Source of the DNA: Bacillota bacterium | Lineage (GTDB): Bacteria; Bacillota; Clostridia; Lachnospirales; Lachnospiraceae | DNA length: 29,186 nt | NCBI GenBank assembly: GCA_023412855.1 | Contig: JAEZRJ010000014.1 | Location: 1 to 29,186 of the forward strand | Direction of reading: 5' to 3' | Shown: piece by piece, positions 17,199 through 24,516 of the stretch | Position numbering within the stretch: position 1 is the stretch's first letter | Layout: each line of letters opens with the position of its first letter | Position numbers and translations under genes: made by a program | Notes under the pieces: generated by a model | Told to the model about the DNA's origin: nothing | Seen by the model: only the letters and a program-made list of their open reading frames with translations | Database searches by the model: none

Positions 17199-17266
17199 AG
17201 AACAAAAGCTGTGCTGCGCATCCACTTTTTATATAATAGGAACACCTTCCTAATTATGTAAAAAAA
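17199..17266. repeat. Hairpin repeat, copy D
   Basis: It begins GATAGAACAAAAGCTGTGCT, which is the reverse complement of the second arm of copy C, and continues GCGCATCCA as in copy A. The rest is a near-perfect dyad, TATAATAGGAA-CACC-TTCCTAATTAT, with poly-T and poly-A flanks. It lies between the regulator-ABC promoter and the agrD terminator. Confidence 0.5.
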
Positions 17267-17304
17267 TACCCTTTTGTATCAATATTTCAATACAAAAGGG
17301 TATT
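17258..17304 (-). terminator. Rho-independent terminator after agrD
   Basis: On the minus strand AATACCCTTTTGTAT and ATACAAAAGGGTATT are perfect 15-bp arms around a 10-base loop, followed by TTTTTTTAC counting from the stem. It starts about 28 bases after the agrD stop and ends the regulator-kinase-agrD operon. Confidence 0.85.
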
Positions 17305-17332
17305 CGACAAAATAAGTATAATAAGCACCGAC

Positions 17333-17476
17333 CTATTTCTTAAATTCTTTTATTCCCATCGGCTGCTTAGGTTGATGCAGAACATATACACATCTGCTGT
17401 CTGCGGCCACCTCCACAGATTTGCGTGCGATTTTCTCCATCAAGGTTGCTGCTACATTCTTTTCGTTCTTCGTCAT
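17333..17476 (-). CDS. agrD: AgrD-like cyclic lactone autoinducer pro-peptide
   Basis: A 47-residue pro-peptide with the layout of clostridial cyclic lactone autoinducers. It has an amphipathic N-terminal part (MTKNEKNVAATLMEKIARKS), then ADSRC with Cys29, then VYVL and the hallmark HQPKQP, and a charged tail. In this family AgrB cuts after the ring residue and joins it to the Cys as a thiolactone. A five-residue ring Cys29-Leu33 is the simplest reading, with an N-terminal tail of unknown length. The start has AAAGGAGG 10 bases upstream. It lies 121 bases after the kinase stop and just before a strong terminator. No agrB adjoins it; the only one in the window is 4.1 kb away on the other strand. 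Confidence 0.85.
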   Translation of the reverse strand: MTKNEKNVAATLMEKIARKSVEVAADSRCVYVLHQPKQPMGIKEFKK

Positions 17477-17573
17477 GATTTACATACCTCCTTTTTGTGA
17501 TATTGCTGTTTTATATATTGCTGTTAAGATTAATATCGATATTGTACCTCTTTTTTTTATACTTTCATGCTAT

Positions 17574-17609
17574 ATGTTGAAATTCCGGGATAGCATGTCA
17601 TTTTTCCCC
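17574..17609 (-). repeat. 36-bp inverted block, left copy (kinase end / agrD leader)
   Basis: On the minus strand it reads GGGGAAAAATGACATG through CCGGAATTTCAACAT. It holds the last kinase codons with the TGA stop and the first part of the agrD leader. It matches 21517-21552 on the plus strand at 34 of 36 positions. Similarity stops sharply on the kinase side and fades on the agrD side. Confidence 0.85.
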
Positions 17610-18902
17610 GAGACTTCCATACATGACTACTGTCACCTGAAAGACCCCTCCCTGATCCGTTATCTTCATCTGCCCGCGGTAGCAGGCTGCTGCCTGCTCC
17701 ACCGACAACAAGCCGAGGCCGTGACCGTCTGCGTCCGGCTTGGTGCTTAAAAACCTCCCCTCCACGTCTCTCCTCCCGCTTCCTTCATAGGAATTTCTCA
17801 CGGTTATCTGCAGTACCCCCTTGACATAGGATGCATCCAGATGGATGTACCCCTTTCCGGGTTCCAGCTTCCGGCAGGCTTCCAGCGCATTTTCAAGCAG
17901 ATTACCCAGGATGATGACCAGATGGCTCCCCTGGAATGGCAAGCCTACAGGAAGGAGCACATCCGCTTCAAACGCGATTTCCTCCCTCCGGGCCAGGGCA
18001 TATTTGTGGTTCACCAAAGAGTCTACTACGATATTGCCGCTGCGAAACGCCTCCGCAGGCTGTCCGGCAATCCCGTCATCCAAAAGGCCCTGCAGGTAGA
18101 GCGCTGCATCTTCCGCATCCCCCGCCTGCACCATGCCCAGAATTCCCGACAGATGGTTCTTCATGTCATGCCGCATCCGCCGCAGCTCCAGGTACAGGCT
18201 CTCCTGTTCCTGCGCCTGACGGCCGCACAGCTCCAACTGTTGCTCATACAAACAATTCTGTTCCCTCAGCTCTGCATCCCTGGCCATCCAGTCATAAACC
18301 TCAAAAATCACATAGCTTACCAGCAGAAGCAGAATACCGGCAGAGACAGCAAAAAAAGAATATTCCCTATGGATATAGGCTATCAGGAATATGTAGTGCA
18401 TCAGATAGATGCTGCATATCGGAATCACAAGGATAGCCAAGAAATATCGGACCGATACATCCCGGCGGTTCCTGCCCGGCAGACAACGACCGGCAGTAAC
18501 GGCGAGGATGAACACCGCCATCTTGGATATAAAACTACCTGCCATCTGCAAGCTTTCCCCGCCCATGCCAAATAGTTCCAGCAGGATGAGCACGATAATC
18601 TCCACCAGCATCCATACCGTACAGACAAGCACCGAAAAGGCACACCGCCTTTTCAGGCTCCCGCACCCGGAAAGGGATGCCGTGAGAAATACAAGCAGTA
18701 TATTGCACGCCAGCATCAGATGAGAAGGCAGGGCTGAGCCCGGACCTGAAAATACCTGGAAAACATAATAAAGGAACCAGCCTGCGTATCCCGGCAGAGA
18801 TTTATGGAGCGGACCGAAAAAAGCCTTCATGCACCGCTGCATAATGAGCAGATGGAGGACCGGCAGGAGCAAATCCGGCAAAAACGGAAAAGGCGTACTC
18901 AT
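17598..18902 (-). CDS. AgrC-like GHKL sensor histidine kinase
   Basis: A 434-residue membrane sensor kinase. Residues 1-205 hold six or seven hydrophobic segments, as in AgrC-type peptide receptors. A linker rich in Glu and Gln (about 208-240) then leads to the phosphoacceptor His245 in RRMRHDMKNHLSG. The GHKL ATPase domain has an N-box NLLENALEA (about 334-342) and a G-box GHGLGL (393-398). The start is the ATG at 18902, which overlaps the regulator stop (ATGA), so the pair is translationally coupled. It should phosphorylate the regulator at 18899-19639 on sensing the AgrD-derived peptide; this is inferred from family and context. The gene is visibly GC-richer than agrD and agrB. Confidence 0.93.
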   Translation of the reverse strand: MSTPFPFLPDLLLPVLHLLIMQRCMKAFFGPLHKSLPGYAGWFLYYVFQVFSGPGSALPSHLMLACNILLVFLTASLSGCGSLKRRCAFSVLVCTVWMLVEIIVLILLELFGMGGESLQMAGSFISKMAVFILAVTAGRCLPGRNRRDVSVRYFLAILVIPICSIYLMHYIFLIAYIHREYSFFAVSAGILLLLVSYVIFEVYDWMARDAELREQNCLYEQQLELCGRQAQEQESLYLELRRMRHDMKNHLSGILGMVQAGDAEDAALYLQGLLDDGIAGQPAEAFRSGNIVVDSLVNHKYALARREEIAFEADVLLPVGLPFQGSHLVIILGNLLENALEACRKLEPGKGYIHLDASYVKGVLQITVRNSYEGSGRRDVEGRFLSTKPDADGHGLGLLSVEQAAACYRGQMKITDQGGVFQVTVVMYGSLGEK

Positions 18903-19639
18903 TCTATCACCGTCTTCCCACCGGCAATCTCGCACAGACGCTGCCGGACAGACTTCTGCCTGTCCTCGCTGATCTTAAGCTCCATCTCCTTTCCTCCAAA
19001 GCAGAGGAGGATGCCTGAGAAATTCATATTACGTATGTAATCATAATTGACTAAAAAAGACTGATGGATGCGCAGGAAATAGCTGCGGCTCTCCAGAAGG
19101 TTCTCCTCCACATCGTTGAGTTTGCCATAGAACTGTTCCCAGCCTCCATCCCGCAAGAAAATATACACCACCCGATTGCGGCTCTCAAAGTACACAATAT
19201 CCTTCAAAGCGAGTTTGCGCATTCTCCTGTTAAAATTGAATTGGAAATATACCTCTGTTTCTCCGATACGCTGACAGGCCTCCCGGAAGTAACGCCGGAA
19301 ACGGTCCGTATCCAGTGGCTTAGAAAGGAAGCGGAAAGGCTCCACCTCAAACAACTCCCGGAGATACTGGTCATATCCCGACACATAGATGAGCAGCACG
19401 GACCGATCCATCTCCCGTATGCCGTGTGCTGCCCTGATTCCATCCACATTCTCCATTTCAATATCCAGAAAGATTATCCCGTAACGTTGTCCTTCCCGCA
19501 TGGCCGCCAGGAGTGTATCCCCGCCAAAAAACACATCCGTCTCCACCTGGATGGCCAGGTCACGGCTCTCCCGCATTACCGCAGTCTCCAGACTACCGGT
19601 AAATGTGGTATTATCGTCGCAAATCGCTATCTTAAGCAT
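18899..19639 (-). CDS. LytTR-family response regulator, partner of the kinase
   Basis: A 246-residue regulator. The receiver domain has ICDDN at the start, Asp59 in IIFLDIEMENVDG and the conserved Lys in FLSKPLD. Residues about 135-235 form the LytTR domain (RKLALKDIVYFESRNRVVYI ... YFLRIHQSFLVNYDYI). ATG 19639 with AAGAGGGG upstream was chosen; a frame extending 27 codons further upstream has a Cys/Arg-rich sequence with no family likeness. It is the first gene of the regulator-kinase-agrD operon. Expected targets are its own operon or nearby agr genes, but no clear 21-bp-period repeat was found at these promoters. Confidence 0.93.
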   Translation of the reverse strand: MLKIAICDDNTTFTGSLETAVMRESRDLAIQVETDVFFGGDTLLAAMREGQRYGIIFLDIEMENVDGIRAAHGIREMDRSVLLIYVSGYDQYLRELFEVEPFRFLSKPLDTDRFRRYFREACQRIGETEVYFQFNFNRRMRKLALKDIVYFESRNRVVYIFLRDGGWEQFYGKLNDVEENLLESRSYFLRIHQSFLVNYDYIRNMNFSGILLCFGGKEMELKISEDRQKSVRQRLCEIAGGKTVIE

Positions 19640-19783
19640 TTTTCCCCTCTTACTTCCCTCTGGTGCCTTGCAGAAGCCCGTCGACCTCCTTCTGTGCCGT
19701 CCCCTGCAATCATCGCACACAGATAACTTCTAAGTTTTCATTCAATCGTCATTGACTAATCAGATAAATAGATCAATACAATT

Positions 19784-19812
19784 ATTATATTCACCTTCCC
19801 GCACATTTGCAA
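19784..19812 (-). promoter_or_regulatory. Promoter of the regulator-kinase-agrD operon
   Basis: TTGCAA and TATAAT are separated by 17 bases on the minus strand. The leader to the start codon would be about 138 bases long. I saw no riboswitch or leader peptide in it. Confidence 0.6.
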
Positions 19813-19852
19813 TATGAGCAAGTCATGTAATGTCAGAAAATGTTACTATTCG

Positions 19853-20000
19853 TTACTGTTCACACAGTAGCTTAACCCTTGCTGTTAAGCTGCGTAAGAA
19901 TATGATTCAAGAGATGATTTCTGCTTCGCGGAGCGAATGTAAATGCAAAATTTTTTGCATTGCAGAAATCATGCATTGCTGAAAACGGAGTGACAGTAAC
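19853..20000 (+). repeat. Structured repeat of about 150 bp, copy 1
   Basis: It is largely identical to the reverse complement of 29037-29186. It is packed with dyads: AGCTTAAC/GTTAAGCT, TGATTTCTGC (19915-19924) with GCAGAAATCA (19962-19971), inside which AATGCAAAA (19942-19950) pairs with TTTTGCATT (19953-19961), and an outer GTTACTGT/ACAGTAAC. A 70-codon ORF across it on the minus strand is regarded as spurious. Confidence 0.85.
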
Positions 20001-20218
20001 TCCCAGCAGCAATTCATGCGCAGAAATGATGCCACGTAGTATTTTGCGCTTGCCAAGCTCGCGTTTCCTGTGAACTCTGTTCATAAAAATATCTTATTCC
20101 GGCAGCGCTTGTTGAGCAGCCACTAATTAATAAAACAGACATAACGGAATGATATACATCTTAACACCCGCCATGTCTGTTTCGGAGAGATAATTCTACT
20201 CAAATACTATTCGGTTGA
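20001..20218. other. Gene-free stretch beyond the structured repeat
   Basis: No gene was seen. Together with 19640-20000 this makes about 580 bases without a credible gene. The only structure noted is AAACAGACAT (20133-20142) with its perfect inverted partner at 20173-20182 across a 30-base loop, just downstream of the decayed ABC cassette. It may be the cassette's old terminator region, although no T-run follows. Confidence 0.5.
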
Positions 20219-20528
20219 CTAAATATTTTCTGTATTCCTCCTGTTCTTTTCAGATGTTTCCATCGATAGCTCCCCTTGGTAAATCTTTAATATTTTATTT
20301 TTCATTGCAAAAATCATTATCGCGCAAGGCAGGAACGGAAATACTGCAAACGCGGTATCAGAAGATTCCGGCGTAAAATAACTGCTTAGGTTCGCTACCC
20401 CGGATGTCACCACCAGAAGAGGGGCAATAAAAATCAGGGGAATGATTTTAGAACGCTCATTCCTTTCGGTTCGCTTAGGTGCAAAACTGTAATAACACAG
20501 TTTGTTTGATCAGGCTTTCCTTACTCAT
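20219..20528 (-). pseudogene. Remnant of a third gene of the decayed ABC cassette
   Basis: An ATG at 20526-20528 overlaps the end of the permease, as expected for the next gene of an exporter operon, and opens MSKESLIKQTVLLQF but stops after 17 codons. In another frame the coding signal resumes with a membrane segment (KIIPLIFIAPLLVVTSGV), a second hydrophobic stretch (FAVFPFLPCAIMIFA) and a polar tail, ending at 20219. A frameshift or deletion therefore separates the two parts. It is probably a second permease or an accessory membrane protein; the family is not recognisable from what is left. Confidence 0.55.
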
Positions 20529-21245
20529 AGCGCAGTTTTTCTGCCATCCATAATCCTATTTCCAGGAAAATAACTGTCTCGATCAAAGAAATAATAAGGA
20601 TCATATAATCAGGCTGTGCACTCATGGCCACGGCAGGCTTCAACATGACTATAAATGGATGTATCAGCAGCAATTCAGTGTCTGATGTTCCCAATGCCAT
20701 ACCGCTCAAAAATCCTGACACGCCTATGCCTAAGGGAATCCACATATTTTCGGATCTGGACGACACCAAAAGCATAAAGGACAGCACCGCATTGATGTAA
20801 GAAGGGAATAACCGGCAAAGATTACCAGCGTTTTCATTTCAAAGGAACCTTTGGGCAAATCATTCATTCCTATTCTCATTAACGCCAGATTCTGAAAAGA
20901 AACCACCAGCAAAAACAACACGGTCAAAATCAAAAATTTACATAAATACATTCCTGCAACGCTTACGGGAGGCATATGGATTCTTTTTATCGCGTTACCT
21001 TTAAACTCCATTTCATAAATCATACAGGCAGCCACCACAATGCCGAACATATTCAGCACCATGATCATGCCATATAGCTGCGTCAGCAGAACATCCATAG
21101 GGGCAAGCGGCAAAGCGAGCAGGGTATCTTTTCGCACGAAGAAATTGATAAAGGCGTACACAGCCCCCAGAACGCCCACTGCCAGTAATACCGCAGTGAC
21201 GCCGGTCCGTTTCTCCTTGCGAAGCTCAATTGCAAGCATTCTCAT
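20521..21245 (-). pseudogene. Lantibiotic-immunity-like ABC permease, frameshifted
   Basis: About 240 codons split between two frames near 20790. The first part (MRMLAIELRKEKRTGVTAVL, then FFVRKDTLLALPLAPMDVLL) and the second part (VLSFMLLVSSRSENMWIPLG to AEKLRYE) together make a six-segment membrane protein like the permeases of BcrAB/LanFEG-type self-protection exporters. In the first frame GYSLLTS is followed by the unnatural MRCCPLCFWCRPDP before a stop, which locates the shift. Its ATG overlaps the stop of the ATPase fragment (ATGA), preserving the original operon order. The substrate may have been a peptide antibiotic; this is inference from the family. Confidence 0.8.
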
Positions 21246-21516
21246 AGTTTTGCCTCCTTCTTTCTGGCAAAATTGTCCTTTTCAATGATGGATAAAAACA
21301 TATCTTCCAAATGGTCCGCCGCAAAGCTCTCCTGCGATGCACGTCTTTGCAAGTCCTCCAACCTTCCTTCGAATAGCAGGCTCCCATGATTCAGGATTCC
21401 AATGTCATCTGCGATCAGTTCAATTTCAGACAACATATGGGATGAAATCAAGATAGTACAATTATAAAGTGCTGGTAAGCTTCTCACCAAACTGCGGATT
21501 TCGTGAAAGCGGACAC
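21242..21516 (-). pseudogene. ABC ATPase, C-terminal fragment only
   Basis: Only the last 90 or so residues of a lantibiotic-transporter-type ATPase remain, starting at FHEIRSLVRSLP just after the lost Walker B and D-loop. The H-loop ISSHMLSEIELIADDIGILN and the tail are intact. Walker A, Q-loop and signature are absent, so it cannot hydrolyse ATP. The cut lies exactly at the edge of the 36-bp block at 21517-21552. The open frame upstream of it merely reads that block backwards. Rearrangement at the block is the likely cause of the truncation. Confidence 0.85.
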
Positions 21517-21552
21517 GGGGAAAAATGACATGATATACCGGAATTTCAACAT
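21517..21552 (+). repeat. 36-bp inverted block, right copy (agrB leader)
   Basis: It matches the left copy at 17574-17609 in inverted orientation, with only two C-to-A differences. It contains a GGGGAAAAATGA that equals the kinase end and stop, although no kinase precedes it here. It lies between the cut ABC ATPase and the agrB promoter. Confidence 0.85.
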
Positions 21553-21557
21553 GTATT

Positions 21558-21585
21558 ATGTCAATCCTCACTTTTCCTCTATAAT
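21558..21585 (+). promoter_or_regulatory. Promoter of agrB
   Basis: A consensus TATAAT (21580-21585) lies 20 bases before the agrB start codon. A partial -35, ATGTCA, sits 16 bases upstream of it. The leader would be only about 15 bases long, and the 36-bp block lies immediately upstream. Confidence 0.55.
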
Positions 21586-21605
21586 AGATACGAGGTGATT
21601 CTATC

Positions 21606-22190
21606 ATGGAATATTTATCAAACAGATTAACGGATTACATATTAAAAAAAGGCGCTATCAAGGAAGAAAATTATGATGTCTACCAGTATGGATTTCAATG
21701 CTTTTTAGAAATTTCCATCAGTGTTGTATGCAGCATAATTATTGGCTTGTCTCTCGATATGATGCTCGAATGCATATTATTTTTTCTTTTTTTTATTCCG
21801 ATGAGATCTTACAGCGGCGGAATACACATGGAAACTTATTTTGCCTGCCTGTTTTTCTCATGCATTATACTTATATCTACTTTATTGGCAGTAAAATACC
21901 TGGCCATTCCATGGATTATCTCTTTTCTTATTTACTTAATATGTGCCATTGCAATAAAAATAATCGGCCCTGTTAACCATCCTAACAGAGAGGTAGATGG
22001 TCAGGAGAATCGTTTATTTATCAAAAGAACTGATGTAACCTTATTCCTCAGTCTCGCTATCGCTGTTGCATTTATTCTGACAAATAACGCAAGATATCTT
22101 TTTCTTCAATCTATTGTATTTTTATTTATGTTCATTACCTCATTAGCCGGAAAGATAAAATATTATAAAAATTCATCACCAAATGACTGA
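21606..22190 (+). CDS. agrB: AgrB-like accessory gene regulator peptidase
   Basis: A 194-residue membrane cysteine peptidase of the AgrB family, which cleaves AgrD pro-peptides and forms the thiolactone ring. Arg67, His74 and Cys81 in MRSYSGGIHMETYFACL keep the spacing of the S. aureus AgrB residues Arg70, His77 and Cys84. About five hydrophobic segments follow and surround this motif, and the length is normal. The start has GAGGTGA 7 bases upstream. No agrD is found within several hundred bases on either side; the likely substrate is the peptide at 17333-17476. The gene is AT-rich compared with the kinase. It is convergent with the Nim-like gene. Confidence 0.93.
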   Translation: MEYLSNRLTDYILKKGAIKEENYDVYQYGFQCFLEISISVVCSIIIGLSLDMMLECILFFLFFIPMRSYSGGIHMETYFACLFFSCIILISTLLAVKYLAIPWIISFLIYLICAIAIKIIGPVNHPNREVDGQENRLFIKRTDVTLFLSLAIAVAFILTNNARYLFLQSIVFLFMFITSLAGKIKYYKNSSPND

Positions 22191-22250
22191 ATCATTACGC
22201 GTATATTCATTTTCTATTTCACGAACTGTACATGCTTCAAGAAACCGGAC

Positions 22251-22284
22251 TTATTGCGGCTTCTGTTTCTTCTTGCCGCAATAA
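22251..22284. other. Hairpin spanning the stop codon of the Nim-like gene
   Basis: TTATTGCGGC and GCCGCAATAA are perfect 10-bp arms around 14 bases. The stem includes the TAA stop and the last codons of the minus-strand gene. It lies 60 bases past agrB and may help to stop transcription of the convergent genes, although no T-run follows. Confidence 0.5.
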
Positions 22285-22727
22285 TCCGAAGTGCTCACTT
22301 TATACACGCATACACTGTTCGCCTGCACCTCGTTGAACTCTACCTCTCTATCCGCCTGATGCTTCATCAGAAGGGAAAGAGCCTTGCATTTTTCCTTCGT
22401 ATCTTCTATAAATTCCACGCTGCCCGTACCTATAATGCTGGAGAAGTAATAGCCGCTGTTACAAGGCGTTTCCGCATGTACAGGCATTCCTTCCCTGGCG
22501 ATATCGAAGCATACACTGCTGTTTTTATGTAAAATATCCAGCTTTTTGCCTTCCTTTGCGCTATGAAAGTATAAGGTCAGCTCATCCGCGCCAAGTTCAT
22601 AACCGAAGTTCAGCGGAACCACATACGGCCTTCCATCATCTACCATAGCCAGATGGCAGACTTTGCATGCTTTTATTATTTCTTCTATCGTTTCTCTATC
22701 GGTCACTTCTCTGTCTTTTCTTCTCAT
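22251..22727 (-). CDS. Nim-like pyridoxamine-5'-phosphate-oxidase-fold flavoprotein
   Basis: A 158-residue protein of the NimA / pyridoxamine 5'-phosphate oxidase-related family. The typical N-terminal pattern is present: TDRETIEEIIKACKVCHLAM, then DDGRPYVVPLNFGYE and LYFHSAKEGKK. SYYFSSIIG-like and GTGSVEFIED segments form the second half of the split barrel. Relatives bind FMN, and some reduce 5-nitroimidazoles, but the presence of the fold does not prove resistance. ATG 22727 has AAAGGAG 7 bases upstream; a frame starting 31 codons earlier has no such site. It appears to be transcribed alone. Confidence 0.88.
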   Translation of the reverse strand: MRRKDREVTDRETIEEIIKACKVCHLAMVDDGRPYVVPLNFGYELGADELTLYFHSAKEGKKLDILHKNSSVCFDIAREGMPVHAETPCNSGYYFSSIIGTGSVEFIEDTKEKCKALSLLMKHQADREVEFNEVQANSVCVYKVSTSDYCGKKKQKPQ

Positions 22728-22931
22728 GGTTTCACTCCTTTTGTACTTTGTCTTTTTTCTTGTTTCCCACACCACAACATAACGTCCTGACGTGAGAAGC
22801 TGTAATACAATATTTTTCACTTTTACGTTAAATTTTGATGCATAATTATATCACTAAGTATCTGTCCATGCCTTCGCAGCATATGAATTGTTAAGGAAAA
22901 ATATGGGCAAATAAAGAGAAATATAATTATA

Positions 22932-23804
22932 TTATTGTTTCGGCATGCAATTCATGCCGCATGCCGTAGGCGCTGCCGCGCAGCCGCCCAGAGCGCTTTC
23001 CCTAAGCTCGAAGGGGAGGCTCCTGCCTACACGATACATCACTTGTACCATCTCGTCAAAGGGAATCAACTGCTCGATTCCTGCCAGTGCTTGCTCCGCA
23101 TTCAACAGCGCGTTGGCAGCACCGATAGAGTTTCGGTTCTGGCATGGATTTTCCACCAAACCACCGATCGGGTCACAGACCAATCCTAAGAGATTGGATA
23201 AAGCTCCGGTCGCTGCACTCAATGCCTGCTCAGGCGTTCCGCCCATTATTTCCACCGCGGCGGCCGCCGCCATTGCTGACGCGGAGCCGACCTCCGCCTG
23301 ACATCCCGCCTGTGCGCCCGCAACAGAAGCATTGCGCATCAGCAGATATCCCACCGCTCCGGCCGTGTAAAGAGCATCCATCACCTTTTCGTCGGAAAGG
23401 CCCAGTTCCTCCTGAAGCGCCAGCAGAACCCCCGGAAGAACACCGGAAGATCCCGCCGTAGGAGCAGCTACGATAACTCCCATAGAGGCATTCACCTCCA
23501 ATACCGCCATGGCATAGGTCATGGCCTTGGATATTGTCGCTCCGCAAAGCGACTTTCCCTCGGCCCGCAGCTTATCAAGCTTTTTCGCTTCACCGCCGAT
23601 CAGTCCGCCCATGGAGGATATTTTGTTTCCTAACGGTTCCTTCGCAGAAACCCTCATAATATCAAGCGATTTCGCCATCTTGCGGTCTGCTTCCTGCTCC
23701 GTAATTTCCTGCAATTCCATTTCCCGTTGCTTCATAATCTGTGAAATAGGCAGACCATTCTGCCCGCACAGTTCCAACAACTCTTTACCGTTTCGAAAAT
23801 CCAT
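22932..23804 (-). CDS. sdaAA: L-serine dehydratase, alpha subunit (iron-sulfur)
   Basis: A 290-residue subunit of the oxygen-sensitive [4Fe-4S] L-serine ammonia-lyase, which converts L-serine to pyruvate and ammonia. Typical motifs are APTAGSSGVLPG (114-125), AGAQAGCQAEVGSA (around Cys168), CDPIGGLVENPCQNRN (Cys210 and Cys221) and the C-terminal LGGCAAAPTACG. The conserved cysteines are candidates for the cluster ligands. The start has GAGG 9 bases upstream. It follows sdaAB by 26 bases, and the two subunits form the active enzyme. It is the last gene of the minus-strand run and no strong terminator was seen after it. Confidence 0.96.
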   Translation of the reverse strand: MDFRNGKELLELCGQNGLPISQIMKQREMELQEITEQEADRKMAKSLDIMRVSAKEPLGNKISSMGGLIGGEAKKLDKLRAEGKSLCGATISKAMTYAMAVLEVNASMGVIVAAPTAGSSGVLPGVLLALQEELGLSDEKVMDALYTAGAVGYLLMRNASVAGAQAGCQAEVGSASAMAAAAAVEIMGGTPEQALSAATGALSNLLGLVCDPIGGLVENPCQNRNSIGAANALLNAEQALAGIEQLIPFDEMVQVMYRVGRSLPFELRESALGGCAAAPTACGMNCMPKQ

Positions 23805-23830
23805 TTCTTTTTTCCTCTACATTATAATTT

Positions 23831-24496
23831 TCAGACCTGTACTAACATCACATCGGATACGTAAGGATTTTCCTTGATACATTCCAGGGCTTCCTCCGGT
23901 ATCTTTTCATCCGATTCCACCACCGTATAAGCCGCCGCACCCTTTTCCTCCCGGAATAAGCGCATAAAGGCGATGTTCACATTGTGATCGCTCAAGCTCT
24001 TCGTAATATGGGCCGCCACTCCCTGCCTGTCGCTCTGGCTCACGATAAGAGTGCTGTATTCCCCCGTGAATTCCACGTCCACCCGGTTTAACCGGACAAT
24101 TTTTACTTTTCCTCCGCCAAGGGATACTCCCCGAACGAACAGCTTCTTTCCATCCTCGCCCGCGATGTGCATATCCGCCGTATTCGGATGCACGTCCTCT
24201 TCCTCGGAGACGGAGAAGGAATATTCGATCCCTGCCTCCTTCGCCAGCGCAAAAGAATCCCTGATTCTTAAATCGTCGGTTTCATATCCAAGGATTCCTC
24301 CCAGAAGTGCCCGGTCAGTTCCATGTCCCCGATAGGTCTTTGCAAAGGAACCGTATAGGGTAAAATCTACTCTTTTTATCCTTCCCCGAAACATTTTCTG
24401 CGCCAAGAGCGCCATGGATACCGCTCCCGCCGTATGAGAACTGGAAGGTCCCACCATGTTCGGTCCGATTACCTCAAATACGCTGATTCCTGTCAT
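23831..24496 (-). CDS. sdaAB: L-serine dehydratase, beta subunit
   Basis: A 221-residue subunit pairing with the alpha chain encoded just downstream. It begins SVFEVIGPNMVGPSSSHTAGA, the signature of the beta domain, and continues with TLYGSFAKTYRGHGTDRALLGG. The last 75 residues (STLIVSQSDRQGVAAHITKS onward) are an ACT domain, often a regulatory site. The ATG has AGAGG 7 bases upstream and lies 20 bases after the recQ stop, so co-transcription with recQ is likely. Split alpha and beta chains are usual in Gram-positive bacteria. Confidence 0.96.
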   Translation of the reverse strand: MTGISVFEVIGPNMVGPSSSHTAGAVSMALLAQKMFRGRIKRVDFTLYGSFAKTYRGHGTDRALLGGILGYETDDLRIRDSFALAKEAGIEYSFSVSEEEDVHPNTADMHIAGEDGKKLFVRGVSLGGGKVKIVRLNRVDVEFTGEYSTLIVSQSDRQGVAAHITKSLSDHNVNIAFMRLFREEKGAAAYTVVESDEKIPEEALECIKENPYVSDVMLVQV

Positions 24497-24516
24497 ATCT
24501 ATTCCTCTTCTCCCGA

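Noticed and set aside
17841..18575. 244-codon plus-strand ORF
   Set aside because: It lies entirely antisense to the sensor kinase gene, has no family likeness or ribosome binding site, and reflects the higher GC of that gene.
19064..19726. 220-codon plus-strand ORF
   Set aside because: It is antisense to the LytTR response regulator, whose motifs are complete on the other strand.
19842..19857. GTTACT repeated at a 10-bp period near the regulator operon promoter
   Set aside because: The second copy belongs to the edge of the structured repeat, and the spacing does not match a known LytTR site.
19872..20084. 70-codon minus-strand ORF
   Set aside because: It is formed by the palindromes of the structured repeat, has no ribosome binding site and has no protein-like composition.
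22191..22250. Search for a second agrD directly after agrB
   Set aside because: No frame with a start, a ribosome binding site and a Cys followed by a QPK-like motif was found here or between the ABC remnant and agrB.
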